Shown one piece after another: positions 1-9,774 of a stretch of 64,000 nucleotides of DNA. The position numbers and the translations under genes are program-made. Source of the stretch: Bufo bufo (taxonomy: Eukaryota > Chordata > Amphibia > Anura > Bufonidae); contig NC_053390.1 of assembly GCF_905171765.1 (NCBI RefSeq), positions 518,530,852 to 518,594,851 on the forward strand, written 5' to 3'. The stretch's first letter is position 1, and the number at the start of each line of letters is the position of its first letter. Below the pieces are notes generated by a model. It had not been told where the DNA came from and searched no databases. It worked only from the letters and a program-made list of their open reading frames with translations.

Positions 1-63
1 TTGGGTCCAGTCAGTAGCTCTATTAACTGTGTATGCTCTTGTTGCTCACATACAGCCGTGACA
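1..63 (+). repeat. 3' end of the 5' LTR of Gypsy copy 1
   Basis: These 63 bases match 7107-7169 with one substitution (A at 9, G in the 3' LTR) and end in GTGACA. The primer-binding region should start at 64, just before the gag ATG at 94. Confidence 0.9.
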
Positions 64-93
64 TTATAATCCACCAAAACCGTCCTTTTTGAC

Positions 94-1036
94 ATGGATC
101 CGCTTTCTGGCCTGGTTGACCGCATGCAGGGTCTTTCTTTGGAAGTAGCGGATCTCCGTCAATCTATGTCTCAGCTTCAAGCATTGGGCTCTGCTCCGGC
201 TCATGGAGTCTGTTGCGAGCCAAAGGTCTCACTTCCGGAAACGTTCTCCGGGGGCAGTGAGAATTTTGTTCGCTTCAGAGAGGCATGCAAACTCCATTTT
301 TGCTTGTGTCCCCACTCCTCTGGTAAGGAGGAGCAGAGGGTGAGGATTGTCATCTCCCTGCTCAGAGGTAATGCTCAGACTTGGGCTTTTTCGCTGCCAT
401 CAGGGGATCCCTCCCTTCGATCCGTGGAAAGATTTTTTGTGGCCCTGGGGCAGATATATGATGACCCGGATCGTGTTGCTCTGGCCGAATCTAACTTACG
501 TGTTTTATGCCAGAACAAACTATCTGCGGAGCTTTATTGTTCTGAATTTCGGAGATGGGCAGCTGATTCAGGTTGGAATGATGCTGCACTCTGGAGTCAG
601 TTCTGTCATGGTCTCTCAGAGAGATTGAAAGATGCGTTTGCTTTCCATGAGAGACCAACGTCCTTAGAGTCTGCCATGTCATTGGCGGTACGCCTTGACA
701 GGCGTCTAAGAGAAAGAAACGAGACCTCTCTGTCCAGCCATTGTCAGTCTAGGGGCAGTGGTGCGGACTCATTCAGTGTGCAGGGGCCTCATCCTGTCTC
801 GCTCCCCTCTGAGGAGGAGCCCATGCAGCTAGGTCGACTTGCCCCTGATAAAAGAGGATTTAGTCCTCAGAGTATGGTGTAGTTTTGTTGTGGGGGCATA
901 GCTCATTTGGCAAATGTTTGTCCGTCTAGGAGATTCTTGAACTGTACTAAGAGCGATAATAAGAGAAATACCTCAAAAGGTAAATCATCAAATTCTGCTT
1001 CATCTGCTACTTTGGGCAAAGTTGATGTAGGAATTG
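94..1036 (+). pseudogene. gag of Gypsy copy 1 (capsid plus CCHC nucleocapsid), nonsense-disrupted
   Basis: Gag is the capsid/nucleocapsid protein that packages the element's RNA in the cytoplasm. The reading frame opens at ATG 94 (MDPLSGLVDRM) with a short predicted coiled coil, followed by an alpha-helical capsid-like region, and runs to a TAG at 880-882. The same frame continues directly with a CCHC zinc knuckle (FCCGGIAHLANVC) and a Lys/Ser-rich tail to about 1036. In the sister copy at 22.7-23.7 kb the position of this TAG is a cysteine codon, so it is a nonsense mutation that removes the first knuckle cysteine. The frame would continue into protease, suggesting that gag and pol were one frame in this family. 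The palindromic insertion starts at 1037. Confidence 0.9.
1022..1036 (+). repeat. 15-bp target-site duplication, left copy
   Basis: TTGATGTAGGAATTG is found here and again at 3287-3301, bracketing the palindromic insertion. Removing the insert and one copy restores the Gypsy reading frame across the gag/protease junction. Confidence 0.88.
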
Positions 1037-1743
1037 TAGTAATAGAGTAATGAGCGAGCACTCATACACTTGGCAACCAAATTGACATGTGCAGAAAATA
1101 TTTATTATATCCCCATAAAATACAAGTAATAAAATTTATAAGAACAATGTAGCAATAATATACAACATTACAATCACATATATTGTGGTAGATATGATCA
1201 ACACTATATTCATATGACTCAATAGTGTCGAAAAATTCAATAATATATATCACACCAAGAAACTTCAAGTATATGCTGTTATTTGGGAAAGAGGGGGTAT
1301 TATCTTCTAGCGCTCTATCCCAATTTGGGAAACTGAATGTCACTGAAAATGTTGTAGGTGTATTCACTGGGAGCGCAACATGTTCATAATGTGTCCACAG
1401 GAATCCTGATAATGTGAAAAGTCTCTTATAGCATATCCTTTTAAGCTCGATATGAGCTTTGGATTGAAGAAAACTTTAAATCGATATTTGGCTTACCGTC
1501 TAGCGTCTGCTGTCTCCCTATTGCTTCAATGGAGCTTTAAATATTTGCCGGCTTATTCAGTCGCTCCATACAGCAAGCTGGTTTAAATTTCGCGGGAGTT
1601 CCAAAGATCGCAGGAGTTGCCACTCTGTTCCGCAATTTCCTTTGGTGCAGCTTTCGACGATAAGAATAGTTAATCCTTTACTGTAGAGATTTTCTTCTGT
1701 ATGGCCATACAGTATTATCGGAGGCTTTTCAATGCAGGTACAT

Positions 1744-1803
1744 CACTTGTTTCACCATACGCGTTACGGGTAGATTCACTCTCCCTTCCTCAGTGGTCAA
1801 GTG
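1744..1803 (-). ncRNA. Hammerhead ribozyme-like motif, left arm
   Basis: Reverse-complement counterpart of the motif at 2422-2481, with the same CTGAGGA box, stem II and helix I strands. Transcripts crossing the whole palindrome from either strand would carry one copy in sense. Confidence 0.55.
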
Positions 1804-2421
1804 TCTGCCTGCTCTGCCTCCATTTTTATCCATTCCTTTGATTGCTTCCCAAATCTCGGACACCTGTTGTTCATGCTACTCCCAGTTTGCAAGGGAATCC
1901 TCCCACATAATCAAGGGATAATTCTATACAGCCTTGATTAAAAAAAAAAATAAATAAATAAAAAAAAAAAAGATTTTTTTTTATTTATTTTTTCCTCCTT
2001 TCTCTTGCAGTTTCCATGCGTTTTTTATGCGTTTTTTTGGGGACACATGCGTTTTTTGGCCCAGATGTCCCAATTGGTGTGATATATCATTATGTGAAAT
2101 ATAAACTTGATATCTGATTGCCAATTGGCAATCAGATATCAAGTTTATATTTCACATAATGATATATGCCAATTGGGACATCTGGGCCAAAAAACGCATG
2201 TGTCCCCAAAAAAACGCATAAAAAAACGCATGGAAACTGCAAGAGAAAGGAGGAAAAAAAAAATTTTTTTTTTTTTTTTTTTTTTTATCAAGGCTGTATA
2301 GAATTATCCCTTGATTATGTGGGAGGATTCCCTTGCAAACTGGGAGTAGCATGAACAACAGGTGTCCGAGATTTGGGAAGCAATCAAAGGAATGGATAAA
2401 AATGGAGGCAGAGCAGGCAGA

Positions 2422-2481
2422 CACTTGACCACTGAGGAAGGGAGAGTGAATCTACCCGTAACGCGTATGGTGAAACAAGTG
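2422..2481 (+). ncRNA. Hammerhead ribozyme-like motif, right arm
   Basis: Type I layout. Helix I 5' strand CACTTGACCA (2422-2431); core box CTGAGGA (2432-2438), which fits CUGANGA; stem II GGG-AGA / TCT-A-CCC with a small loop (2440-2457); second core box GTAA (2458-2461) where GAAA is expected; a two-base-pair helix III (AC-GC-GT, 2461-2466); A2467 as cleavage nucleotide of a GUA triplet; helix I 3' strand TGGT (2468-2471) then CAAGTG (2476-2481). Very short helix III is known for Penelope-associated hammerheads. The A-to-T change in the GAAA box should weaken or abolish activity. Not folded computationally. Confidence 0.55.
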
Positions 2482-3286
2482 ATGTACCTGCATTGAAAAG
2501 CCTCCGATAATACTGTATGGCCATACAGAAGAAAATCTCTACAGTAAAGGATTAACTATTCTTATCGTCGAAAGCTGCACCAAAGGAAATTGCGGAACAG
2601 AGTGGCAACTCCTGCGATCTTTGGAACTCCCGCGAAATTTAAACCAGCTTGCTGTATGGAGCGACTGAATAAGCCGGCAAATATTTAAAGCTCCATTGAA
2701 GCAATAGGGAGACAGCAGACGCTAGACGGTAAGCCAAATATCGATTTAAAGTTTTCTTCAATCCAAAGCTCATATCGAGCTTAAAAGGATATGCTATAAG
2801 AGACTTTTCACATTATCAGGATTCCTGTGGACACATTATGAACATGTTGCGCTCCCAGTGAATACACCTACAACATTTTCAGTGACATTCAGTTTCCCAA
2901 ATTGGGATAGAGCGCTAGAAGATAATACCCCCTCTTTCCCAAATAACAGCATATACTTGAAGTTTCTTGGTGTGATATATATTATTGAATTTATCGACAC
3001 TATTGAGTCATATGAATATAGTGTTGATCATATCTACCACAATATATGTGATTGTAATGTTGTATATTATTGCTACATTGTTCTTATAAATTTTATTACT
3101 TGTATTTTATGGGGATATAATAAATATTTTCTGCACATGTCAATTTGGTTGCCAAGTGTATGAGTGCTCGCTCATTACTCTATTACTACATTTGCCTTTA
3201 AGAGAGGGTGGGGTGATTCCCTCTATATGAGCTTGCAGCACCATACCTTAACTACTTGCTAGTGAGCCACCACAACCTACCACTAT

Positions 3287-3301
3287 TTGATGTAGGAATT
3301 G
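3287..3301 (+). repeat. 15-bp target-site duplication, right copy
   Basis: Second copy of the 15-mer at 1022-1036. The Gypsy protease frame resumes immediately after it. Confidence 0.88.
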
Positions 3302-4663
3302 ATGCTTTTCCTCTGACCTGCAGTTCCCGTTTTCTCCTGTCTGCCAGGGTGGCGGTAGAGAGCAAAGTCATTTCTTGTGAGATTTTTGTCGATAGTGGAG
3401 CGGCCGTCAATCTTATTGACACTCAATTTGTAGCCATGCATGGTTTTTAGGTTTGCACATTAGAAAAGGATATACCTGTTTTTGCTATAGACTCTGCTCC
3501 ACTCTCACAGAGATCTCTGAAGGGCATTGTTCACAATATTCGGCTAGCTGTAGGTGACACTCATGTGGAGGATATATCTTGTTTTGTCCTTAACGGATTG
3601 CCTTCTCCTCTAGTTTTGGGGTTACCCTGGCTCACTAGACATAACCCCACTATTGATTGGCAAGGAAGGCAAATAAATGAGTGGAGTGACTTTTGTAGAG
3701 AGAATTGTCTCACAGCGACTTTTGCAGAGGTGTCTACTAAAACTGTGCCATCATTTCTCTCTGATTTCTCGGACGTGTTTTCCGAGAGCGGTGTTCAGGA
3801 GCTATCTCCTCACCGGGAGTTTGACTGTCCCATTAACCTCATTCCCGGCGCCAAGCTGCCAAAAGCACGCCTCTACAATCTCTCACAACCGGAAAGAATC
3901 GCAATGCGAACCTATATCTCCGAGAGTCTCGATAAGGGGCATATTCGTCCCTCAAAATCACCTGTTGCCGCGGGGTTTTTTTTTTGTTAAAAAAAAAGAT
4001 GGCTCTCTGAGACCTTGCCTAGATTTTAGGGAGCTGAACCGTATCACGATTCGCGATCCCTATCCCCTTCCTCTGATCCCAGACCTCTTCAACCAAATTG
4101 TTGGGGCCAAGGTTTTTTCCAAATTGGATTTGAGAGGCGCGTACAACCTGGTCAGGGTCAGAGAGGGGGATGAATGGAAAACGGCCTTTAATACCCCTAA
4201 CGGGCATTTCGAGAATCTCGTTATGCCTTTCGGCCTGATGAATGCTCCGGCCGTCTTTCAGCATTTTGTTAATAGTATTTTCTACCATTTAATGGGGAAA
4301 TTTGTATTGGTGTATCTTGATGATATTTAGATTTTTTTCCCCTGATGTTCAGACCCATCAGGATCATCTTTTTCAGGTTCTGCAGATTCTGCGGGAAAAT
4401 AAATTGTACGCCAAGCTGGAGAAATGTCTTTTTATGGTATCGGAGATTCAATTTCTGGGTTTTCTCCTCTCTGCTTCTGGTTTTCGCATGGATCCGGAGA
4501 AGGTCCGTGCTGTACTTGAGTGGGAGCTTCCTGAGAATCAGAAGGCATTGATGCGCTTTCTGGGTTTGCGAACTATTACAGAAAGTTCATTTTGAATTAT
4601 TCCTCTGTTGTCAAACCCCTTACTGACATGACAAAAAAGGGGGCGGATTTTTCCTCTTGGTAG
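3302..4663 (+). pseudogene. protease and reverse transcriptase of Gypsy copy 1, multiply broken
   Basis: The aspartic protease is recognised by IFVDSGAAVNLID near 3390-3430, with a following LVLGLPWL flap-like segment. An in-frame TAG near 3448-3450 breaks it. The RT follows: the fingers motif around [11 protein letters not shown] (near 4010), palm motifs with [13 protein letters not shown], the [13 protein letters not shown] segment, and the catalytic YLDD near 4312. Lesions: a two-base insertion beside a T-run at about 3976 shifts the frame before the RT core, a stop directly follows YLDDI at 4328-4330, another frameshift lies near 4570, and a TAG sits at 4661-4663. Residue order matches the minus-strand copy at 20.6-22.8 kb. 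Confidence 0.92.
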
Positions 4664-6727
4664 GAGGAGGCGCTTGCAGCTTTTTCTAAGATTAAAGAGA
4701 GTTTTGCGTCTGCTCCCGTCTTGGTGCATCCCGATGTTTCCTTACCTTTTATTGTTGAGGTGGATGCTTCCGAGGTGGGTGTGGGTGCGGTTTTGTCCCA
4801 GGGCCCTTCTGCCAAATGGCGACCCTGTGCCTTTTTCTCTAAAAAACTCTCCCCGGCAGAGAGAAACTATGATGTGGGAGATAGGGAGTTGTTGGCCATC
4901 AAGTTGGCTTTCGAGGAATGGCGCCATTGGTTGGAGGGGGCCAGGCACCCTATCACCGTTTTTACCGACCATAAGAATCTGTCATACTTGGAGTCGGCCA
5001 GGCGTATGAATCCGAGACAGGCCAGATGGTCTCTGTTCTTCTCCAGATTCAATTTTGTCGTTACATTCCGCCCTGGGATCAAAAATGTGAAGGCTGATGC
5101 TCTCTCTCGCTGTTTTCCGGGAGGAGGAAACTCCGAGGACCCGGGTCCCATTTTGGCGGAGGGGGTAGTTGTTTCTGCCCTATATTCCGATTTGGAGGCC
5201 GAGGTCCAGGCTGCCCAGACTGAGGCACCTGCCCGTTGTCCTTCTGGGAAGTTGTTTGTGCCTCCTGAGCTACGTCACAAACTCTTCAAGGAGCATCATG
5301 ATACTGTTCTTGCTGGTCACCCCGGGAGTAGAGCCACGGTAGATCTCATTGCTCGGAGATTTTGGTGGCCGGCTCTTCGTAAGTCGGTGGAGGGTTTTGT
5401 GGCTGCTTGTGAGACGTGCGCTCGCGCTAAGGTCCCTCGTTCCTGGCCTTCAGGTTCCCTTCTCCCGTTACCCATACCTTCCCGTCCTTGGACACACCTG
5501 TCCATGGACTTTATCACGGATCTTCCTCGTTCCTCAGGGAAGTCGGTGATCCTGGTGGTGGTGGACCGTTTTAGCAAGATGGCTCATTTCGTACCTTTCC
5601 CTGGTTTACCCAATGCTAAAACGTTGGCGCAAGCTTTTGTCGACCATATTGTTAAATTGCACGGCATTCCCTCTGATATTGTTTCCGATAGAGGCACGCA
5701 GTTTGTGTCCAGGTTCTGGAAGGCTTTCTGTTCTCGCCTGGGGGTTCGGCTGTCCTTCTCTTCTGCTTTTCACCCGCAGTCGAATGGTCAGACTGAGCGC
5801 CTCAATCAGAATCTGGAGACATATTTGCGCTGTTTTGTGGCAGAGAACCAGGAGGATTGCTGTTCATTTCTCCCTCTTGCTGAGTTTGCTCTGAACAACC
5901 GTCGTCAGGAATCTTCTGATAAGTCACCATTCTTTGGTGCATATGGGTTCCATCCGCAGTTTGGGACATTCTCGGGAGGGGCTCTTTCTGGTTTACCTGA
6001 GGAGGAGAGATTTTCCTCGTCTTTGTCTACCATTTGGCAAAAGATTCAGAGTAATCTTAGAAAGATGAGTGAGAAGTATAAGCGTGTGGCTGATAAGAGA
6101 CGTGTGCCTGGTCCGGACCTGAATGTGGGTGATCTGGTGTGGTTGTCTACAAGAAATATTAAACTGAAGGTTCCCTCCTGGAAATTGGGCCCCAAGTTTA
6201 TTGGGCCTTATAAAATCTTGTCAGTCATCAATCCTGTTGCCTTCCGTCTTGATCTTCCACGGGTTTGGAAGATACATAATGTATTTCACAGATATCTCTT
6301 AAAACCATATGTCCAGCCCACGGTACCCTCCTCTTTGCCTCCTCCTCCGATTTTGGTTGATGGCAATCTGGAGTTTGAGGTTTCCAGAATTGTGGACTCT
6401 CGCATTGTCCGCGGTTCTCTTCAGTACCTCGTTCATTGGAAGGGTTATGGTCGGACATTAAAGCCACTCGCCTCATCAGGGCATTTCATAGGGCTCATCC
6501 TGAGAAGGTGGGTCCTGGGTGTCCGGAGTCCACCCGTAGAGGATGGAGGGGGGTACTGTCACTACCAGAGCTTTGAGACGTTCTCACAGCTCTGTTTCTC
6601 CACCCCTGTGATGATGTCACTACTAGAGCTTGGAGGAGTCCTCCCAGCTGTTCCTCCTGCGTTTGATTTCCCTGCCTTTAAATCACCCCTCCTCCTTTCT
6701 TGGGTGTGGATTATATTTCTCATTTGA
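4664..6727 (+). pseudogene. RNase H, integrase and chromodomain of Gypsy copy 1 (longest open stretch)
   Basis: A 668-codon frame is open from ATG 4721, though the domain starts slightly upstream. Numbering from that ATG: RNase H with D15, E56, D83 and D126; integrase zinc-binding region H192/H200 with C230/C233; integrase catalytic residues D263, D323 and E359 (spacing D-59-D-35-E); GPY/F module near 489-500; chromodomain start FEVSRIVDS...VHWKGYG at about 551-577. The chromodomain lacks the PEERMWV stretch that the minus-strand copy retains, so it is internally deleted. The frame then reads into the 3' LTR (from 6557) and stops at 6727. These catalytic sets look complete, but upstream breaks mean no full polyprotein can be made. 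A chromodomain would bias integration towards marked chromatin in a live element. Confidence 0.93.
6536..6556 (+). other. Polypurine tract of Gypsy copy 1
   Basis: A purine-rich run containing GGATGGAGGGGGG lies immediately before the TGTCAC start of the 3' LTR, the expected place for plus-strand priming. Confidence 0.75.
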
Positions 6728-7169
6728 GTTGTAGCTTTTGCTTGAGCATCTTCACTTGTTAGCTATCATTTCACTGGACCTGTGTTCTGCTGCAGCAAGC
6801 ACTCTGGATATTGCCAGCTGTCTTTGGATCCGTCTTCTCTGTGGCTGCAGCTCCTTCAGCTAAGTGTGCAGACATTGTTGTGTACCTGTTTATTTTCTGA
6901 CTGGATCTGAGGCGGCCACGGTTCCCTCCATATACTGAGCAGGGCACCGGTGGCCGTGCCCCTTCCACTATTGTAGGGGTTACAGTGGTCATCAGTCTTA
7001 GGTACGTGGGCACGCCCCGTTCCACCATTTGGATCCGGGCATGTGCTTTAGCAGCATAGGGAGAGCTTTGAGGGTCTGACAGGGGTCACCCTTTATCCTC
7101 CCTAGTTTGGGTCCGGTCAGTAGCTCTATTAACTGTGTATGCTCTTGTTGCTCACATACAGCCGTGACA
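6557..7169 (+). repeat. 3' LTR of Gypsy copy 1 (613 bp)
   Basis: Starts TGTCAC, ends GTGACA, directly after the polypurine tract; its last 63 bp repeats positions 1-63. A TATA-like CTTTAAAT lies near 6677. It abuts DIRS-flanking sequence on the right. Confidence 0.9.
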
Positions 7170-7217
7170 CTAAGATCATGTTGAGGGAACCGAAAGAAAG
7201 AATAACCAGAATTCCTT

Positions 7218-7334
7218 ATCATCCTTCAGCAGCAGCACCGATGGGGGATTCTGATCCTACTGAAAGACAGGACAGGAGATGTCAATTACCTGATTAAACT
7301 TTTGGACCTATAAAAACCCTTATTGAGACTCTGC
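7218..7334 (+). repeat. DIRS left inverted terminal repeat
   Basis: Reverse-complement match to about 14257-14360: shared blocks include GGGGGATTCTGATCCT, GACAGGACAGGAGATGTCAA and AACTTTTGGACCTATAA, with few mismatches. Confidence 0.85.
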
Positions 7335-8249
7335 ACTTTGAGGTTTTTTCTGTCCTTTTTGAAGCAGAGGTCTCCCTGGATCAGGAAGACTACAGGAGAT
7401 GTTGGGAAGTTTGCTTTTAACAACTTCCCGACCACCCATTGACTATAAACATCCTGGGCGGTCAGGTTTATCTCTGATCGGACGTTTTGAAACGTCTTTT
7501 CAGAGATTGCAGCTACATGCTAATTGTGCAGCTGCCGAGCGGGGGGCCCGCTGTCAGTGCCAGCAGGGCACCCTAGACAGAAGGCAGGGACCGTTCCAGA
7601 TCAGGAAACAATGTGCTGCTTCCTGTCCTGGCCCGGTGGTCATGTTACCGCCGGGGCCGGGGGAGTGCAGGAGCTGTCGGGTCTTCCATATACCTCGATC
7701 AGCCCTGCTCTAAGGCTGTACAGCGCAGTATACTGCTGTACAGCCTCTCTGGGGGGAAGGGGGGGGGTGTATTCCCCTGAAACTGGGGCTACTATGTCAG
7801 CCCAAGTTACAGAAGAAATCAATAGTTTAAAAAAAAAGTGAAGTTAAATGTCCCCCAAAGACCTAACGGGGGATACAAAAGTGTAAAATAAATAATTAAA
7901 AAATAAAAATAATAAAGTGTTTCATAAACAAATAACAATAAAAAAGTTTCACAAGTAGAAAAAATAATTTCCCCAATTAAGTCATTTAAAAAATGTTAAA
8001 AATAGAAAAAAATAAAATATATTTGGTACACATATTTGGTACTGCCGTGTCCGTGATGGCCAGCTCTATAAAAATATCACATGGTCTACCCCATCAGGTG
8101 AACGCTGTAAAAAAAAAAATTCAACATTTTTATTTACCTCACCTCCCAAAAAACATATTGTTAATCGTTTAAAAAGTGGTATGTACCCCAAAATGGTAGT
8201 AATAAAAACATCATCCCACAAAAAATGAGCCCCCACACATAACCATAGC

Positions 8250-8415
8250 CCTCATAGATTGTAAGCTCTTGTGAGAAGGGCCCTGACTCCTAGTGTTTCA
8301 GTTGCATATTAGCCAGTTAGTTTTGTTTCGTACATGAACCCTATGAATTTGTAAAGCGCTGCGGAATATGGTGACGCTATATAAATAATTTTTTTTATTA
8401 TTATTATTATTATAG
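8250..8415 (+). repeat. SINE 3' tail inside element A
   Basis: GATTGTAAGCTCTTGTGAG ... TGTAAAGCGCTGCGGAATAT ... GCTATATAAATAA followed by a TTATTATTATTA run. The same tail is seen at 25.1 kb and, reversed, at the end of the SINE at 16572-16842. Confidence 0.65.
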
Positions 8416-9774
8416 CCATAATAATTTTAAAAAATATGTCTCTAAGAAAATTGCAACACAAAAACATTATTTTTTTTCTAAAAATGCTTTTATTGTGTAA
8501 AACTAAAAAATAAATAAAAAATAGAAAATAGACATGTTTGGAATTGCTGCGTCTGTAACAACTGTCACTACAAAAATATCACATGATCTAATAAAAATTA
8601 TGCCAAAACTGTTTTTTTTTATTACCTTACCTCCCAAAAAACATAATATCAATCGAATAAAAAATCTTATGTAGCCCAAAATGGTAGCAATAAAAATGTC
8701 ACCTCATCTCGCAAAACACAAGCCCTCACACAAGACTATAGCCAGAAAAATTTAAAAAATGTGGTTCTAAGAAAATGGCAACACAAAAACATGATTTTTT
8801 TCTAATAATGTTCTTATTGTGTAAAACGTAAAAAAAACAAAAAACAACCTAGACATATTTGGTATCGTTGCATCCGTAAAGACCGGATCTACAAAAATAT
8901 CACATGATCTACCCCATCAAGTGAACGGTGTAAAAAAAAAAAATTGAAAAATGACACTAAACTGCTTTTTTGTGAGTTTACCTCCCAAAATAAGAGATAA
9001 AAAGCTACCAGATAGCCAAATGTACCCCAAAATAGTGCCTATAAAAACTACAGTTTGTCCTTCAAAGAATAAGCCCTCACACAGCTCAGTCAACAAAAAA
9101 ATGTAAGTTGTCGCTCTTCAAAACCATGACAGAAAATTCCATGTTAGAAAATCCAGATGCCGCTCCTTACCTTCTGAGCCTTGGCGTATACCCAAATAAC
9201 AGTTTATGACCACAATTGGGGTGTTACTGTATTTAGGAGAAAATGGGTAATTGTGAGGGGGATATCCTCCTGTTATCTTTTGTGAAAAAGAAAGTTTGGG
9301 CCTAAAACACCAGTTTCTTGAAAAAAAAAAAATATATTTTTTCATTTTCACAGCCAAGTATTATAAATTCTATAAAACGCTTGTTGGGTCAAGCACTCAC
9401 TACACCCCTTAAAAATTCCTTGGGTGGTGTAGTTTACAAAATGTGGTCACTTTTTGGGGGTTTTCACGGTGGGGGTACCTCAGGGTCTCTTCAAATGCAA
9501 CATGGTGCCCTAAGACCATTCCAGCAAAATCTGCCCTCCAAAAACCATATGGCACTCCTTGCCTTCTGTCCCCTGCCGTGTGCTCATACAGCGGTACACG
9601 GCCACATTTGGGGTGTTTCTGCAAACTGCAGAATCAGGGTAATAAATATTGAGGTTTGTTTTGTTGTTAACCCTTGATGTGTTACACGAAAAAATTTATT
9701 AAAATGGAAAATCTACAAAAAAAAGGAAAATTTTTAAATTTCACCTCTATTTTGCTTTAATTCCTGTGAAATAC

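Larger units (their letters stand above)
1037..3286. mobile_element. 2.25-kb palindromic (fold-back) insertion, Penelope-like candidate
   Basis: Two arms of about 1.07 kb (1037 to about 2124 and about 2125-3188) are near-perfect reverse complements around a centre at 2124/2125, where GCCAATTGGC lies at the axis. The 303-bp stretches 1062-1367 and 2858-3163 differ at about one encoded position. A 15-bp direct duplication flanks the whole. The right side also carries a roughly 96-bp single-copy tail (3191-3286). The long target duplication and asymmetric tail suggest target-primed reverse transcription rather than a cut-and-paste MITE. Each arm holds a hammerhead-like motif, which is characteristic of Penelope-like element terminal repeats. 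No RT or GIY-YIG coding remains. The family assignment is inference; the structure is seen directly. Confidence 0.8.
1..7169 (+). mobile_element. Ty3/Gypsy chromovirus copy 1 (Sushi-like), interrupted and decayed
   Basis: An LTR retrotransposon in the order partial 5' LTR, gag, protease, reverse transcriptase, RNase H, integrase, chromodomain, polypurine tract, 3' LTR. The LTRs begin TGTCAC and end GTGACA. The visible last 63 bp of the 5' LTR differs from the same part of the 3' LTR at one position. Gag with one CCHC knuckle, a DSGA protease and a C-terminal chromodomain point to a vertebrate chromovirus of the Sushi-ichi/Amn type; the clade is inferred. It is not autonomous: there is a stop before the zinc knuckle, a 2.25-kb insertion at the gag/protease junction, a stop in protease, frameshifts in RT, a stop right after the YLDD box and another before RNase H. 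The 5' end lies outside the window, so its target duplication cannot be checked. Confidence 0.93.

Noticed and set aside
1062..3163. Two identical 101-codon frames on opposite strands as a conserved gene pair
   Set aside because: They are the same sequence in the two arms of the palindrome. Composition is AT-rich with no recognised domain, so non-coding arm sequence is more likely.
3960..3992. Slippage signal at the T-run/A-run before the RT core of copy 1
   Set aside because: Copy 2 has the same T-run length and stays in frame; copy 1 differs by two extra G-region bases, which is an ordinary frameshift.
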